Shown here: positions 35,758-43,856 of the stretch, one piece after another
Layout of the letters: each line of letters opens with the position of its first letter
How positions within the stretch are numbered: the stretch's first letter is position 1
Assembly: GCA_963627465.1 (NCBI GenBank)
Contig: CAVGBO010000045.1
Coordinates: 9,088 to 73,087, forward strand
Length of the DNA: 64,000 nucleotides
Origin: CAKUFA01 sp963627465
Lineage (GTDB): Bacteria > Bacillota > Clostridia > Christensenellales > Aristaeellaceae
Direction: 5' to 3'
Translations under genes and position numbers: made by a program
The notes under the pieces: model-generated
What the model saw: the letters and a program-made list of their open reading frames with translations, nothing else
Databases searched by the model: none
What the model was told of the DNA's origin: nothing

Positions 35758-36555
35758 TTATACGCTCAGCAGCATCCGGTCGTTGTCCATGGTTTTGCCT
35801 TTTTTGCCGCTGTAAAGGCTCATCAGCTGCTCCACACCCATGCCTTCCCGCTGCTTGGCATCAATGTCCAGGATAATCTCACCGTTATCCAGCATCAGGG
35901 TACGGTTGCCGGTCTTCAGCGCCATGTTCATGTTGTGGGTGATCATCATGGTGGGGATGTGCCGCTCCTCCACGATTTTCACCGTGATAGCCATAACCTT
36001 CTCGGCCGTGGCAGGGTCAAGCGCCGCCGTATGTTCATCCAGCAAAAGCAGCTGGGGCTTGGCAATGGTGGCCATCAGCAGGGTCATGGCCTGCCGCTGT
36101 CCGCCGGAAAGAAGCCCCACCTTCATTTTCATCCGATCTTCCAGCCCCATGCCGAAGGAGGCAAGCTCTTCCCGAAAAAGTGCCAGATCGCTTTTCCGCA
36201 CGGCCTTGGACAGAGGAAATCTCCGCTCTTGATTATACGCCAAGGAAAGATTTTCTTCAATAGTCAAATCCGGCGCCGTGCCTTTCATAGGATCCTGAAA
36301 AAGGATGCCAATGCGCCGTGCCCGGCGGAATTCCGGCAGATAGGTAATGTCGTCCCCGTCCAGCAGGATGCTGCCGCTGTCTACCAGAAAGCTGCCTACA
36401 ATGGCACCGAACAGGGTGGACTTGCCGGCACCGTTGGAGCCCAGCATGGTGATGAAGTCCTGATTTTCCACCTTCAGGGACACATGGTTCAGGGCGGTGT
36501 GCTCATTCACCGTGCCCTTGCCGAAGGTTTTGCTGATATCACGAATTTCAAGCAC
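35758..36555 (-). CDS. trpZ: Tryptophan-type ABC transporter ATPase (TrpZ-like)
   Basis: 265 residues. GTG 36555 is the best start: GGGAGG lies 9 bases before it and the protein then begins MLEIRDISKTFGKGT as in relatives; it overlaps the permease stop by 8 bases. Walker A GSNGAGKST, signature LSGGQRQAM, Walker B LLLLDEHTAAL. It energises uptake through the adjacent BPD_transp_2-type permease. Confidence 0.9.
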   Translation of the reverse strand: MLEIRDISKTFGKGTVNEHTALNHVSLKVENQDFITMLGSNGAGKSTLFGAIVGSFLVDSGSILLDGDDITYLPEFRRARRIGILFQDPMKGTAPDLTIEENLSLAYNQERRFPLSKAVRKSDLALFREELASFGMGLEDRMKMKVGLLSGGQRQAMTLLMATIAKPQLLLLDEHTAALDPATAEKVMAITVKIVEERHIPTMMITHNMNMALKTGNRTLMLDNGEIILDIDAKQREGMGVEQLMSLYSGKKGKTMDNDRMLLSV

Positions 36556-37444
36556 GGCGTTTGCCCTCCCTGCGTACATGCGCCACATGAAGCCGTTCCT
36601 TGACTGTAGGAATGCACAGTGCAATGGCCACGATGGTGGCGCTGATCAGCTTCAGGAAATAGGTGGGGAAAATGTTGGTGGACAAGGCCAATGCGATAAT
36701 CAGCCGATAAATCACCGAGCCAACCAAGGCACTGATCAGCCCCAAGGTAACCCCTTTTCGACCGAGGAGCACCTCGCCGATGATTACCGAAGCAAGACCA
36801 ACCACCATAATGCCCACGCCACCGGAAATGTCCGCATAGCCCTGATACTGGGCAATGATACCGCCGCACAGGGCAATGCAGCCGTTGCTGATCATCAGTC
36901 CCAAATTGCGGATCCGGTCTGCGTTAATGGAGGAGGAGCGCACCATGGCCTCGTTGTTGCCGGTGGCACGGATGCACAGCCCCAGATGAGTGTGGAAGAA
37001 CCAGGCCAGCACTGCCAGCACGGCGGCTGCCAGCACCACCCCAACCAGCACCCGCACCACATCCTTGGTGAAAGGAAGCTGCTTAATCAGGATGCGGAAC
37101 AGGGTCTGCTTATCCAGCAGGGTAATATTAGCACTGGCACCCATAACAGCCAGGTTCACCGTATACAGACCGCTCATGGTCAGGATGCCTGCCAGAATAG
37201 GATGAATCCCCAGCTTGGTCTGCAAAACGCCTGTTATCAGGCCTGCGCCCATGCCTGCCAGGAAGGCCAGCAGCAATCCCAGAAAGGGATGCCCGGCTAC
37301 CGTCATCATGGCGGACACCGCCACGCCCAGGGTAAAAGATCCTTCTGCCGTAAGGTCGGGGGTGTTCAGCACGCGGAAGCTGATGTACACGCCCATGGCC
37401 AGCAGGCTGTAAAGCAGACCCAACTGAAGGGCACTAAGCACCAT
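36548..37444 (-). CDS. trpY: Tryptophan-type ABC transporter permease (TrpY-like)
   Basis: 298 residues, about eight membrane segments of the branched-chain/sugar permease type, with LNTPDLTAEGSF near the N-terminus and ATGNNEAMVRSSSIN in the middle, both typical of this group. ATG 37444 is preferred, though a GTG two codons upstream is also possible. Forms the channel for the binding protein encoded just before it. Confidence 0.9.
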   Translation of the reverse strand: MVLSALQLGLLYSLLAMGVYISFRVLNTPDLTAEGSFTLGVAVSAMMTVAGHPFLGLLLAFLAGMGAGLITGVLQTKLGIHPILAGILTMSGLYTVNLAVMGASANITLLDKQTLFRILIKQLPFTKDVVRVLVGVVLAAAVLAVLAWFFHTHLGLCIRATGNNEAMVRSSSINADRIRNLGLMISNGCIALCGGIIAQYQGYADISGGVGIMVVGLASVIIGEVLLGRKGVTLGLISALVGSVIYRLIIALALSTNIFPTYFLKLISATIVAIALCIPTVKERLHVAHVRREGKRRA

Positions 37445-37525
37445 GTTCACTCCGCCTCAACTCCTTTTGCGCAAAGTGCCCGACGGACAGGGAAAGCCTG
37501 CCCGCCGGGTGAATGAAATGATGGT

Positions 37526-38482
37526 TTACTCTACGATCTGTGCCTGTGCCAGCACATCTTCGCTGAGGGTGACACCGATGGCGTCTGCCGTGGTCTTGTT
37601 GATCACCATGGTGAAGTCGCTGACCACCACGGCGGGGATATCGGCAACAGCCGTGCCCTTCAGGTACTGGTCGGACATGTCGGCGGTCAGGGCACCGATT
37701 TCACGGTCGCTGATGGAGATGGTAGCGAAGGCGCCGGAGTTCACCATTACAGCGGAGGAGCCGTATACGGGAATCTTGGCATCGCTGGCCACTTCAGCCA
37801 CAACGCTCATGGCTGTCTGCACCACAGAATCGTTGGGCACGAAGATGGCATCCACACGGCCTACCAGAGATTCCACAGCCTGCTGCACTTCGTTGGAGGA
37901 GGTGACTACGGCTTCCACGTAGCTGAGACCGTTGGCATCCAGATAAGCCTTGGCATCATTGACGGTGGTCACGGAGTTAATCTCGCTGGTGCAGTAGATC
38001 AGGCCGTAGGTCTTGCAGCCGGGGGTCAGCTCATCGGAAAGCTTGAACATTTCGTCCACCGGGATGGCATTGCTGGTGCCGGTGGCGTTCTTGTCCGGGT
38101 GCGCCATGTCGGTAATCAGGCCTGCGCCCACGGGATTGCTGACGGAGATGAAGAACAGGGGAATGTCGCTTTCCATGTTCAGGAAGGCCTGAGCCGGAGG
38201 CGTGGCAATGGTCACCACGTAGTCCACGCCGGATTCCACTACAGCTTGGCAGATGGCAGCCAGGTTGCTCATGTCCCCCTGGGCATTGCGATAGTCGAAG
38301 GTCATGTCTTCCTCGCTGTAACCCAGCTCACGCATCCGGTCAATGTAGCCTTCCCGCATGTCGGTGAAGGCACCGTTGTCCGCCATTTGGATAATGCCCA
38401 CCCGAACGGGTTCGGCAAAGGCGGCGCAGCATACGCACAGGGCAACCAGCAGGGTTACGAGGGAAGTCAGCAGCTTTTTCAT
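37526..38482 (-). CDS. trpX: Tryptophan-type ABC transporter substrate-binding protein (TrpX-like)
   Basis: 318 residues of the ABC_sub_bind (DUF534) family: VRVGIIQMADNGAFTDMREG at the mature start, ATPPAQAFLN, FISVSNPVGAGLI, GTSNAIPVDE and FVPNDSVVQTAM. The signal peptide ends AFA-EP and has no lipobox even though several Cys lie in the hydrophobic core. Known T-box-controlled relatives (TrpX/TrpXYZ) are predicted tryptophan transporters, and this gene lies directly behind a T-box with an apparent Trp codon. Confidence 0.9.
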   Translation of the reverse strand: MKKLLTSLVTLLVALCVCCAAFAEPVRVGIIQMADNGAFTDMREGYIDRMRELGYSEEDMTFDYRNAQGDMSNLAAICQAVVESGVDYVVTIATPPAQAFLNMESDIPLFFISVSNPVGAGLITDMAHPDKNATGTSNAIPVDEMFKLSDELTPGCKTYGLIYCTSEINSVTTVNDAKAYLDANGLSYVEAVVTSSNEVQQAVESLVGRVDAIFVPNDSVVQTAMSVVAEVASDAKIPVYGSSAVMVNSGAFATISISDREIGALTADMSDQYLKGTAVADIPAVVVSDFTMVINKTTADAIGVTLSEDVLAQAQIVE

Positions 38483-38580
38483 GGGGATCCATCCTTTCTT
38501 TTGGGGCAGCGTCTTTGCTTGCCCGTGTCCGGCGTCTTGATCGGCGGCGCCCATGAAGTTTCTTCGTTTCCGCAGGGTAT

Positions 38581-38840
38581 AAAAAACGCATCTGTCCTTT
38601 CATCAAGGACAGATGCGATAAACATCTGCGGTACCACCTTGTTTGACGGTTGCCCGTCCACTCACTCGGATGCCGACACATCCGCAGCCCTGTAACGCTG
38701 GCTCTGCGTCACGCCATACTCAGGGAAGAACCCCTTTCCGCATGCCCTCGGCGGTCCATTTGCCGATCCGCTTTCTGCCGGTTTCCATCCTCCCGGCTCT
38801 CTGGAAGTGCGCTGTCGGTTTAATCTCCGCCTCAACGGTT
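38581..38840 (-). ncRNA. T-box leader RNA, apparent tryptophan (UGG) specifier
   Basis: The conserved T-box core GGTGGTACCGC is at 38628-38638 (minus). It is followed by a 13-bp terminator stem with T6 at 38581-38617, whose left arm region competes with the antiterminator. Stem I shows AGAGAG (about 38794-38799) and an apical hairpin. The specifier candidate TGG is at 38756-38758 within AAATGGACC. Uncharged tRNA-Trp should favour readthrough into trpX. The Trp reading agrees with the transporter family and with trpS downstream. Confidence 0.88.
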
Positions 38841-38846
38841 TACTGC

Positions 38847-38875
38847 ATGGTAGCATAATCCCCTCCTCGTGTCAA
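38847..38875 (-). promoter_or_regulatory. Promoter of the T-box operon
   Basis: Minus-strand TTGACA (38870-38875), 17-base spacer, TACCAT (38847-38852). Confidence 0.65.
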
Positions 38876-38940
38876 GGGGAAAATGGATATTTCGGGATGT
38901 TTTTTTCCTGTTCTTCAATGGTACATGGCACTGCCCGTGG

Positions 38941-40176
38941 CTACTCCTGCTCCTCCATCACTCCGGCTTCCTCCATGCTGCCCAATCTGCGCTCGATGCT
39001 GCGAGTGCGGACAAAGGCGGAATCAATGGATTCACTGGCCTGACGGAGTCGCTGCTGGGTCTTTTCCAGCGTGTCGGCAAACAGGCCGAAGTCCTGCTTC
39101 ACGGCACGCAGCAGCTTCCACACCTCGCCGGAACGCTTTTCAATGGCCAGGGTACGGAAGCCCATTTGCAGGGCATTCAGCAGGGCGGCAAAGGTGCTGG
39201 GACCTGCCACCAGTACACGCTGCTCCCGCTGGAGACTTTCCATCAATTCAGGGGATTGGACGGCTTCCGCATACAAGCCTTCCACCGGCAGGAACATAAT
39301 GGCGAAGTCCGTGGTGTGCGGCGGCTTCACGTACTTGCTGGCGATCCGCTTGGCCTCTGTCTTCAGTGCCTGCTGCAAGGCCTTTCGGGCTTCTTCTGTT
39401 GCGGCTGCATTGCCAGCTTTGGAGGCATCCACCAGCCGCATGTAATCCTCCTGGGGGAACTTGCTGTCAATGGCCAGGTACACCACTGCATCCCTTTTGC
39501 CGGGCAGCTTCACGGCATACTCCACCCGCTCGCTACTTCCGGGAATGACAGCCACATTGGCCTCGTACTGCTCGGGGGAAAGAATCTGGCTCAGCAGAGC
39601 CCCAAGCTGCATTTCGCCCCAAATGCCTCGGGTCTTCACGTTGGTCAGGACTTTTTTCAGGTCGCCTACACCGGCAGCCAGGGTCTGCATTTCCCCAAGT
39701 CCCTTGTACACCTGTTCCAGCCGCTGGCTGACCTGGGCGAAGCTTTCTGTCAGGCGGCGATCCAGCGTTTCCGTCAGCTTCTCGTCCACGGTTTTCCGCA
39801 TTTCAGTCAGCTGTCGGTCGTTCTGCTGACGCATCTGCTCCAGTCGGGTGTCCACCTGGGTCAGGCTTCGGTTCAGCTGCTCATTTTGCTCCCGGGCGGA
39901 ATAGGCCAGTTGTCGCTGGATGCTTTCCAGCAGGGCGGTTTGCCCGTTGGCAATGTTGGTCATGGCACGGCCGGTGCCTTCCACAATGCTCTGGGCGGTG
40001 CGCTGCCGATCCTGCCGCTGTGCGTCCAGCTCATCCATCACCGTGTTGCCCCAATCATCCTGCCCCCGGTGCTGCCTGCGAAGCTTACTGCACACGAGTA
40101 TCAGCAGCACAATCAACAGCACCACGGTCAGAGCAGCCAAGCCGGTTGTGATCATCCATAGGGTTTCCTGATCCAT
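38941..40176 (-). CDS. rmuC: RmuC-family DNA recombination protein
   Basis: 411 residues. ATG 40176 follows AAAAGGAG. One N-terminal membrane helix (about 7-28), a coiled-coil of about 100 residues (Gln/Arg-rich), then the RmuC nuclease-like domain with GIWGEMQLGALL (about 180), LAIDSKFPQEDY, YVKPPHTTDFAIMFLPVEGLYAE and LVAGPSTFAALLNALQMGF. RmuC limits inversions between short repeats. The gene lies on the same strand as recR and ebfC. Confidence 0.95.
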   Translation of the reverse strand: MDQETLWMITTGLAALTVVLLIVLLILVCSKLRRQHRGQDDWGNTVMDELDAQRQDRQRTAQSIVEGTGRAMTNIANGQTALLESIQRQLAYSAREQNEQLNRSLTQVDTRLEQMRQQNDRQLTEMRKTVDEKLTETLDRRLTESFAQVSQRLEQVYKGLGEMQTLAAGVGDLKKVLTNVKTRGIWGEMQLGALLSQILSPEQYEANVAVIPGSSERVEYAVKLPGKRDAVVYLAIDSKFPQEDYMRLVDASKAGNAAATEEARKALQQALKTEAKRIASKYVKPPHTTDFAIMFLPVEGLYAEAVQSPELMESLQREQRVLVAGPSTFAALLNALQMGFRTLAIEKRSGEVWKLLRAVKQDFGLFADTLEKTQQRLRQASESIDSAFVRTRSIERRLGSMEEAGVMEEQE

Positions 40177-40211
40177 GGTACACTCCTTTTCATTCTGTTC
40201 CATACAAAGCA

Positions 40212-40239
40212 GCGGGAGGCGCAAAACGCATCCTCCCGC
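40212..40239 (-). terminator. Hairpin after recR
   Basis: GCGGGAGG and CCTCCCGC pair perfectly around a 12-base loop just past the recR stop. The T tract is weak, so readthrough into rmuC is likely. Confidence 0.5.
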
Positions 40240-40246
40240 AACATGT

Positions 40247-40846
40247 TCACATTTCTCTGCGCCCTTCCAAGGCAATGGAAAGGGTAACCTCGTCCGCATA
40301 TTCCAGATCACTGCCCACCGGCACGCCGTGGGCAATGCGGGTCACCCGAATGCCCATGGGCTTGATCATGCGGGCAATGTAGGTGGCCGTCGCCTCACCC
40401 TCCACATCCGGGTTGGTGGCAAGGATAACCTCCGTCACGCTGCCGTCCGTCAGGCGGGTCATCAGCTCCTTGATGCGGATATCATCCGGTCCGACCCCAT
40501 CCATGGGGGACAGGGTGCCGTGAAGCACATGATACAGCCCGTGATAGTCATGCATCCGCTCCATGGCAGCAACATCCCGGGGATCACGCACTACGCAGAT
40601 TTGTCCGTTGTGCCGCTCCTGATCTTTGCACACATCGCAAAGCTCCTCCGTGGCGTAATTGCCGCAGACGGAGCAATAGCGGATGGTCTTTCTGCCCTGC
40701 CAAATGGCGGTGGCTAGGGAGCGGACGTCATCCAGCGGCATGCTCACAATGTGATAGGCCAGCCGCTGGGCGGTCTTTTGCCCAATGCCGGGCAGGCGGG
40801 ACAATTCCGATACCATCCGCTGGATGGATTCGATTTGTCCGGCCAT
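40247..40846 (-). CDS. recR: Recombination mediator RecR
   Basis: 199 residues, normal length. Helix-hairpin-helix RLPGIGQKTAQRLA (about 17-30), four-Cys zinc site CSVCGNYATEELCDVC (about 58-73), Toprim domain with CVVRDPRDVAAME, and ATNPDVEGEATA. RecR with RecO/RecF loads RecA at gaps. Its start overlaps the ebfC stop (TAATG), the classical arrangement. Confidence 0.97.
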   Translation of the reverse strand: MAGQIESIQRMVSELSRLPGIGQKTAQRLAYHIVSMPLDDVRSLATAIWQGRKTIRYCSVCGNYATEELCDVCKDQERHNGQICVVRDPRDVAAMERMHDYHGLYHVLHGTLSPMDGVGPDDIRIKELMTRLTDGSVTEVILATNPDVEGEATATYIARMIKPMGIRVTRIAHGVPVGSDLEYADEVTLSIALEGRREM

Positions 40847-41184
40847 TAGAACATGCCGCCCATGCCGGGAGCCATCTTGCCCATGGCTTCTTCCCGTGCT
40901 TCCTCACCCTTGCGGAGGGCTTCGTTTACGGCAGCCATGATCAGATCCTGCAGCATATCAATATCGTCAGGATCCACCACCTGAGGATTGATGGTAATGC
41001 TGGTCAGCTCCCGCTTGCCGGAAACCTTGACGGATACCATGCCGCCGCCGGAGGCAGCCTCATATTCCTTAGCGTCCAGGGCTTCCTGTGCCTCAGTCAT
41101 CTGCTGCTGCAGCTTCTGTGCCTGCCGCATCAGCTGCTGCATGTTGGCACCGCCGCCAAAGCCGCCGAAATTCTGTCTTCCCAT
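40846..41184 (-). CDS. ebfC: YbaB/EbfC nucleoid-associated protein
   Basis: 112 residues with the Met/Gln-rich N-terminal helix (MQQLMRQAQKLQQQM) and GGGMVSVKVSGKRELTSITI of the family, ending in a Met/Gly tail. Binds DNA as a dimer. It is normally found after dnaX; here a DUF4097 gene precedes it instead, so the dnaX link has been lost. Confidence 0.96.
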   Translation of the reverse strand: MGRQNFGGFGGGANMQQLMRQAQKLQQQMTEAQEALDAKEYEAASGGGMVSVKVSGKRELTSITINPQVVDPDDIDMLQDLIMAAVNEALRKGEEAREEAMGKMAPGMGGMF

Positions 41185-41187
41185 GGG

Positions 41188-41937
41188 TTATTCCTCCTCG
41201 ACTTTACTGTTTTCGTGAATTTCCAGATCGCCTGAAATGCTGTTGATGCGAATGGCAGGGGCGTTCTCCTTCAGGAACACGCCGCTGGTACGTACCCGTC
41301 CGTTCAGGGAAGACAGGGTCGCATCCGCCTCCGTAATGGGGGCATACAGGCGAATATTGCCGGATACGGTGTTGCCCTCAATCTTTTCAAAGGGATCAAC
41401 AAATTCCAGCGTGGTTTCTCCGCTGACGTTAAAGGTCTTCACCTGCCGGGCACTTACGTTCTGCACCTTTACCTGGCCGGAAACAGACCGAAGGTTCAGT
41501 CCGTCGCAGGTGATGTTCATGGCATGAATGTCCCCGGTAGCCGTCTTCAGGTTCAGGTTCATGCCGTTCATGCCCATGGTGCGCAGGTCGCCGGAAACTG
41601 TCTCCACGGAAAGATCCGTGCCGGTCAGCCCCCGTACGTTCACGGCACCGGAAATGGTGCTGAGGCTTGCTGCACCCTTCCAGCTTTTCGGCACACGGAC
41701 AAACAGCTGCATCCACCGCTCGGTGTTCAGCTTCATGGTCAGCCCGTAGGTGGGCTGCTCCAGCAGCAGCTTCCCGTCGCTGCAGGAGATTTTCAGGTCG
41801 GTTACGTCGTGTTCGTCGCCGGACACCACCACTTGAATCTCCGGCACCTCGTCCACGATCATTTCAAGGGAAGCCCAGGCGAGCCGCACATTCAGTGCAT
41901 TGACCTGCGGAGCTGCAAAGCTTTCATTGCGATTCAT
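41188..41937 (-). CDS. DUF4097 beta-helix-like protein
   Basis: 249 residues. ATG 41937 follows AAGGAGG. Repeated short units of the form S-G-x-x-x-V/L (ISGAVNVRGL, VSGDLRTMGM, VSGQVKVQNV, VSGETTLEF, VSGNIRLYAP, ISGDLEIHEN) build a right-handed beta solenoid typical of DUF4097. No signal peptide, so cytoplasmic, possibly a scaffold or envelope-stress reader. First gene of the ebfC-recR unit. Confidence 0.88.
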   Translation of the reverse strand: MNRNESFAAPQVNALNVRLAWASLEMIVDEVPEIQVVVSGDEHDVTDLKISCSDGKLLLEQPTYGLTMKLNTERWMQLFVRVPKSWKGAASLSTISGAVNVRGLTGTDLSVETVSGDLRTMGMNGMNLNLKTATGDIHAMNITCDGLNLRSVSGQVKVQNVSARQVKTFNVSGETTLEFVDPFEKIEGNTVSGNIRLYAPITEADATLSSLNGRVRTSGVFLKENAPAIRINSISGDLEIHENSKVEEE

Positions 41938-41965
41938 TCTTCGTTCCTCCTTGAAACTCCCTGTT

Positions 41966-41994
41966 ATCATACCACGTTTTTTTTGCTTTCGCAA
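41966..41994 (-). promoter_or_regulatory. Promoter of the DUF4097-ebfC-recR operon
   Basis: Minus-strand TTGCGA (41989-41994), 17-base spacer, TATGAT (41966-41971). Confidence 0.6.
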
Positions 41995-42019
41995 CAGCAT
42001 GCACAAGGGACAATCTACG

Positions 42020-42049
42020 AAAAAAGCCGCAGGCGCACAGGCTTGCGGC
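42020..42049 (-). terminator. Terminator of nrdR
   Basis: Minus-strand GCCGCAAGCC pairs with GGCTTGCGGC-type arm GCCTGCGGC and is followed by six Ts, just past the nrdR stop. Confidence 0.88.
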
Positions 42050-42059
42050 AAAAGGAAAA

Positions 42060-42533
42060 TCACGCTTCTGGGGTATGCTTGTTTTCCGCAACCAGCTTCT
42101 GCAATTCCTCCATGAAATCGCTGATGTCGGTAAACTTCCGGTATACGGCGGCAAAGCGGACGTAGGCAACATCGTTCAGCTTCTTCAGCTCCTCCATGAC
42201 CATGTCGCCGATGCGCTGGCTGGGGATCTCGCCGTCCGAGGAACTGTAGGCCTGCTGCTCTACTCGCTCTGCCATTTGATCAATCTGCTTCAGGGACACG
42301 GGAAGCTTTTCACAGGCGTTGAGCATGCCGCTTTTGATCTTCTGCACATCGAAGGCTTCCCGCCGCCCGTCACGCTTCACCACCATCAGGGGCAGCATTT
42401 CAATCTTCTCATAGGTGGTAAAGCGGCGGCCGCAGTTAACGCATTCTCTTCTGCGGCGGATGCTGTTGCCGTCCTCTGTGGGGCGGGAGTCGATTACCTT
42501 ACTCTCCGTGCAGTTACAGTACTGGCAGCGCAT
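42060..42533 (-). CDS. nrdR: Transcriptional repressor NrdR
   Basis: 157 residues. N-terminal zinc ribbon with CQYCNC and CVNCGRRF (Cys 3, 6, 31, 34), linker RRRREC, then the ATP-cone domain (VVKRDGRREAFDVQKIKSGM). NrdR senses dATP/ATP and represses ribonucleotide reductase genes. It has its own promoter, with DnaA-box 9-mers right behind the -10. Confidence 0.97.
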   Translation of the reverse strand: MRCQYCNCTESKVIDSRPTEDGNSIRRRRECVNCGRRFTTYEKIEMLPLMVVKRDGRREAFDVQKIKSGMLNACEKLPVSLKQIDQMAERVEQQAYSSSDGEIPSQRIGDMVMEELKKLNDVAYVRFAAVYRKFTDISDFMEELQKLVAENKHTPEA

Positions 42534-42550
42534 CCTGTCATCCTCTTTCT

Positions 42551-42582
42551 TGTGGAAAAAATGTGGATAAACCTGTGGATAA
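42551..42582. promoter_or_regulatory. Cluster of DnaA boxes at the nrdR start site
   Basis: Read on the minus strand there are two perfect DnaA boxes TTATCCACA (42574-42582 and 42562-42570) and a near match TTTTCCACA (42551-42559), spaced 12 and 11 bases apart. They begin directly after the -10 of the nrdR promoter. Confidence 0.75.
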
Positions 42583-42611
42583 ATAATAACACATCCCTTG
42601 CAGGTTGTAAA
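42583..42611 (-). promoter_or_regulatory. Promoter of nrdR
   Basis: Minus-strand TTTACA (42606-42611), 17-base spacer, TATTAT (42583-42588). Confidence 0.75.
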
Positions 42612-42670
42612 GCTGTCTTCCCTCCAATTGTAAAATTATTTGCCTATGGCGAAAGCGGCAGGAAATCGTG

Positions 42671-42699
42671 TTGACGTTTCTGTTTCTTCATGTTATATT
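42671..42699 (+). promoter_or_regulatory. Promoter of the DUF368 gene
   Basis: TTGACG (42671-42676), 17-base spacer, TATATT (42694-42699). Confidence 0.75.
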
Positions 42700-42736
42700 G
42701 TCAAAGAAATTTCAACGCTGGAGGAGTCACTGAACC

Positions 42737-43609
42737 ATGAAGTTCTTGCTAGACATTCTGCGCGGCTTGGTCATTGGCCTGGCCAACATTATTCCGGGCG
42801 TCAGCGGCGGCACGATGATGGTCTCCATGGGCATCTACGACACGCTGATTCACAGCATCACCCACCTCTTCAAGCAGTTTAAGAAATCCATCATGACCCT
42901 GCTGCCCTTTGCCATCGGCATGGTGGTGGCCATTGCAGGGCTGAGCTTTGTGATTACCTGGGCATTTGACAGTTATCCCCTGCCCACCAATACCCTGTTC
43001 ATCGGCCTGATTCTCGGCGGCCTGCCTGCCATCATCAAGCAGCTGAAGGGGGAGAAGGTCGGTGCGGTAGGCGGCATCCTCTTTGCTGCTTTCTTTGCCC
43101 TGATCATTGTGCTGCAAATCATCCAGAAGGAAAACGTAACCACCATCACCCTCAGCTTCGGGGAAGTGATCAAGCTGGTGTTCCTGGGCGCATTGGCCTC
43201 CGCCACCATGGTGATCCCCGGCGTCAGCGGTTCCATGATCCTCAAGCTCATGGGCTACTATGAGCCTGTGATTGCCAGCATCAAGGGGCTGACCAGCTCC
43301 CTGTTTGCCGGCAACTGGTCTGCGGTGCTGGCGAATGTTGGTATCCTGTTGCCCTTCGGTATCGGTATCGTCATCGGCATCTTCGCCATTGCCAAGCTGA
43401 TTGAGGTGCTGATTGCCAAGTACAAGGGCTGGACCTATGCCGCCATTCTGGGTCTTGTGACCGCTAGCCCTGTGGCCATCCTGATGGCAACGGACATGAC
43501 CGGCGTAACCTTTGTGACCGTGCTGGTGTCCCTGGCAACCTTCGCCGTGGGCTATGTGGTGGCTTATGTGCTTTCTCCCAAGGAAGAACCTTTGGCCAAG
43601 CAGGCGTAA
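42737..43609 (+). CDS. DUF368 membrane protein, undecaprenyl-phosphate translocase (PopT-like)
   Basis: 290 residues, about eight membrane segments arranged as two repeats, each carrying the family motif: ANIIPGVSGGTMM (about 16-28) and MVIPGVSGSMIL (about 156-167). DUF368 proteins have been shown to return undecaprenyl phosphate to the inner leaflet for cell-wall synthesis. Ribosome site GGAGG lies 10 bases upstream. Single gene with its own promoter and terminator. Confidence 0.93.
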   Translation: MKFLLDILRGLVIGLANIIPGVSGGTMMVSMGIYDTLIHSITHLFKQFKKSIMTLLPFAIGMVVAIAGLSFVITWAFDSYPLPTNTLFIGLILGGLPAIIKQLKGEKVGAVGGILFAAFFALIIVLQIIQKENVTTITLSFGEVIKLVFLGALASATMVIPGVSGSMILKLMGYYEPVIASIKGLTSSLFAGNWSAVLANVGILLPFGIGIVIGIFAIAKLIEVLIAKYKGWTYAAILGLVTASPVAILMATDMTGVTFVTVLVSLATFAVGYVVAYVLSPKEEPLAKQA

Positions 43610-43668
43610 GCCTTCGGCGATTCGATCAGACGGCAGGCTATCAGTCGCCTAAGCGGTACAGATTTTTC

Positions 43669-43704
43669 GAACGCAGTCTCCTTGATGGGGCTGCGTTCTT
43701 TTTG
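43669..43704 (+). terminator. Terminator of the DUF368 gene
   Basis: GAACGCAG pairs with CTGCGTTC around a 14-base loop, followed by TTTTT. Confidence 0.9.
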
Positions 43705-43780
43705 CATGCATCGAAATTGATCAGGGAAATGTGGAAGAAAAACTTTTATACATAGTTTTGTAACATAATTGTCATATCTA

Positions 43781-43809
43781 TTTACAAAGTCGTCAACATT
43801 TGATATACT
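43781..43809 (+). promoter_or_regulatory. Promoter of the peptidoglycan-binding protein gene
   Basis: TTTACA (43781-43786), 17-base spacer, TATACT (43804-43809). Confidence 0.72.
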
Positions 43810-43856
43810 TGCTTCATCATGAAGCAATTTTCGGCTTGTGGTAAGGAGGCATACCC

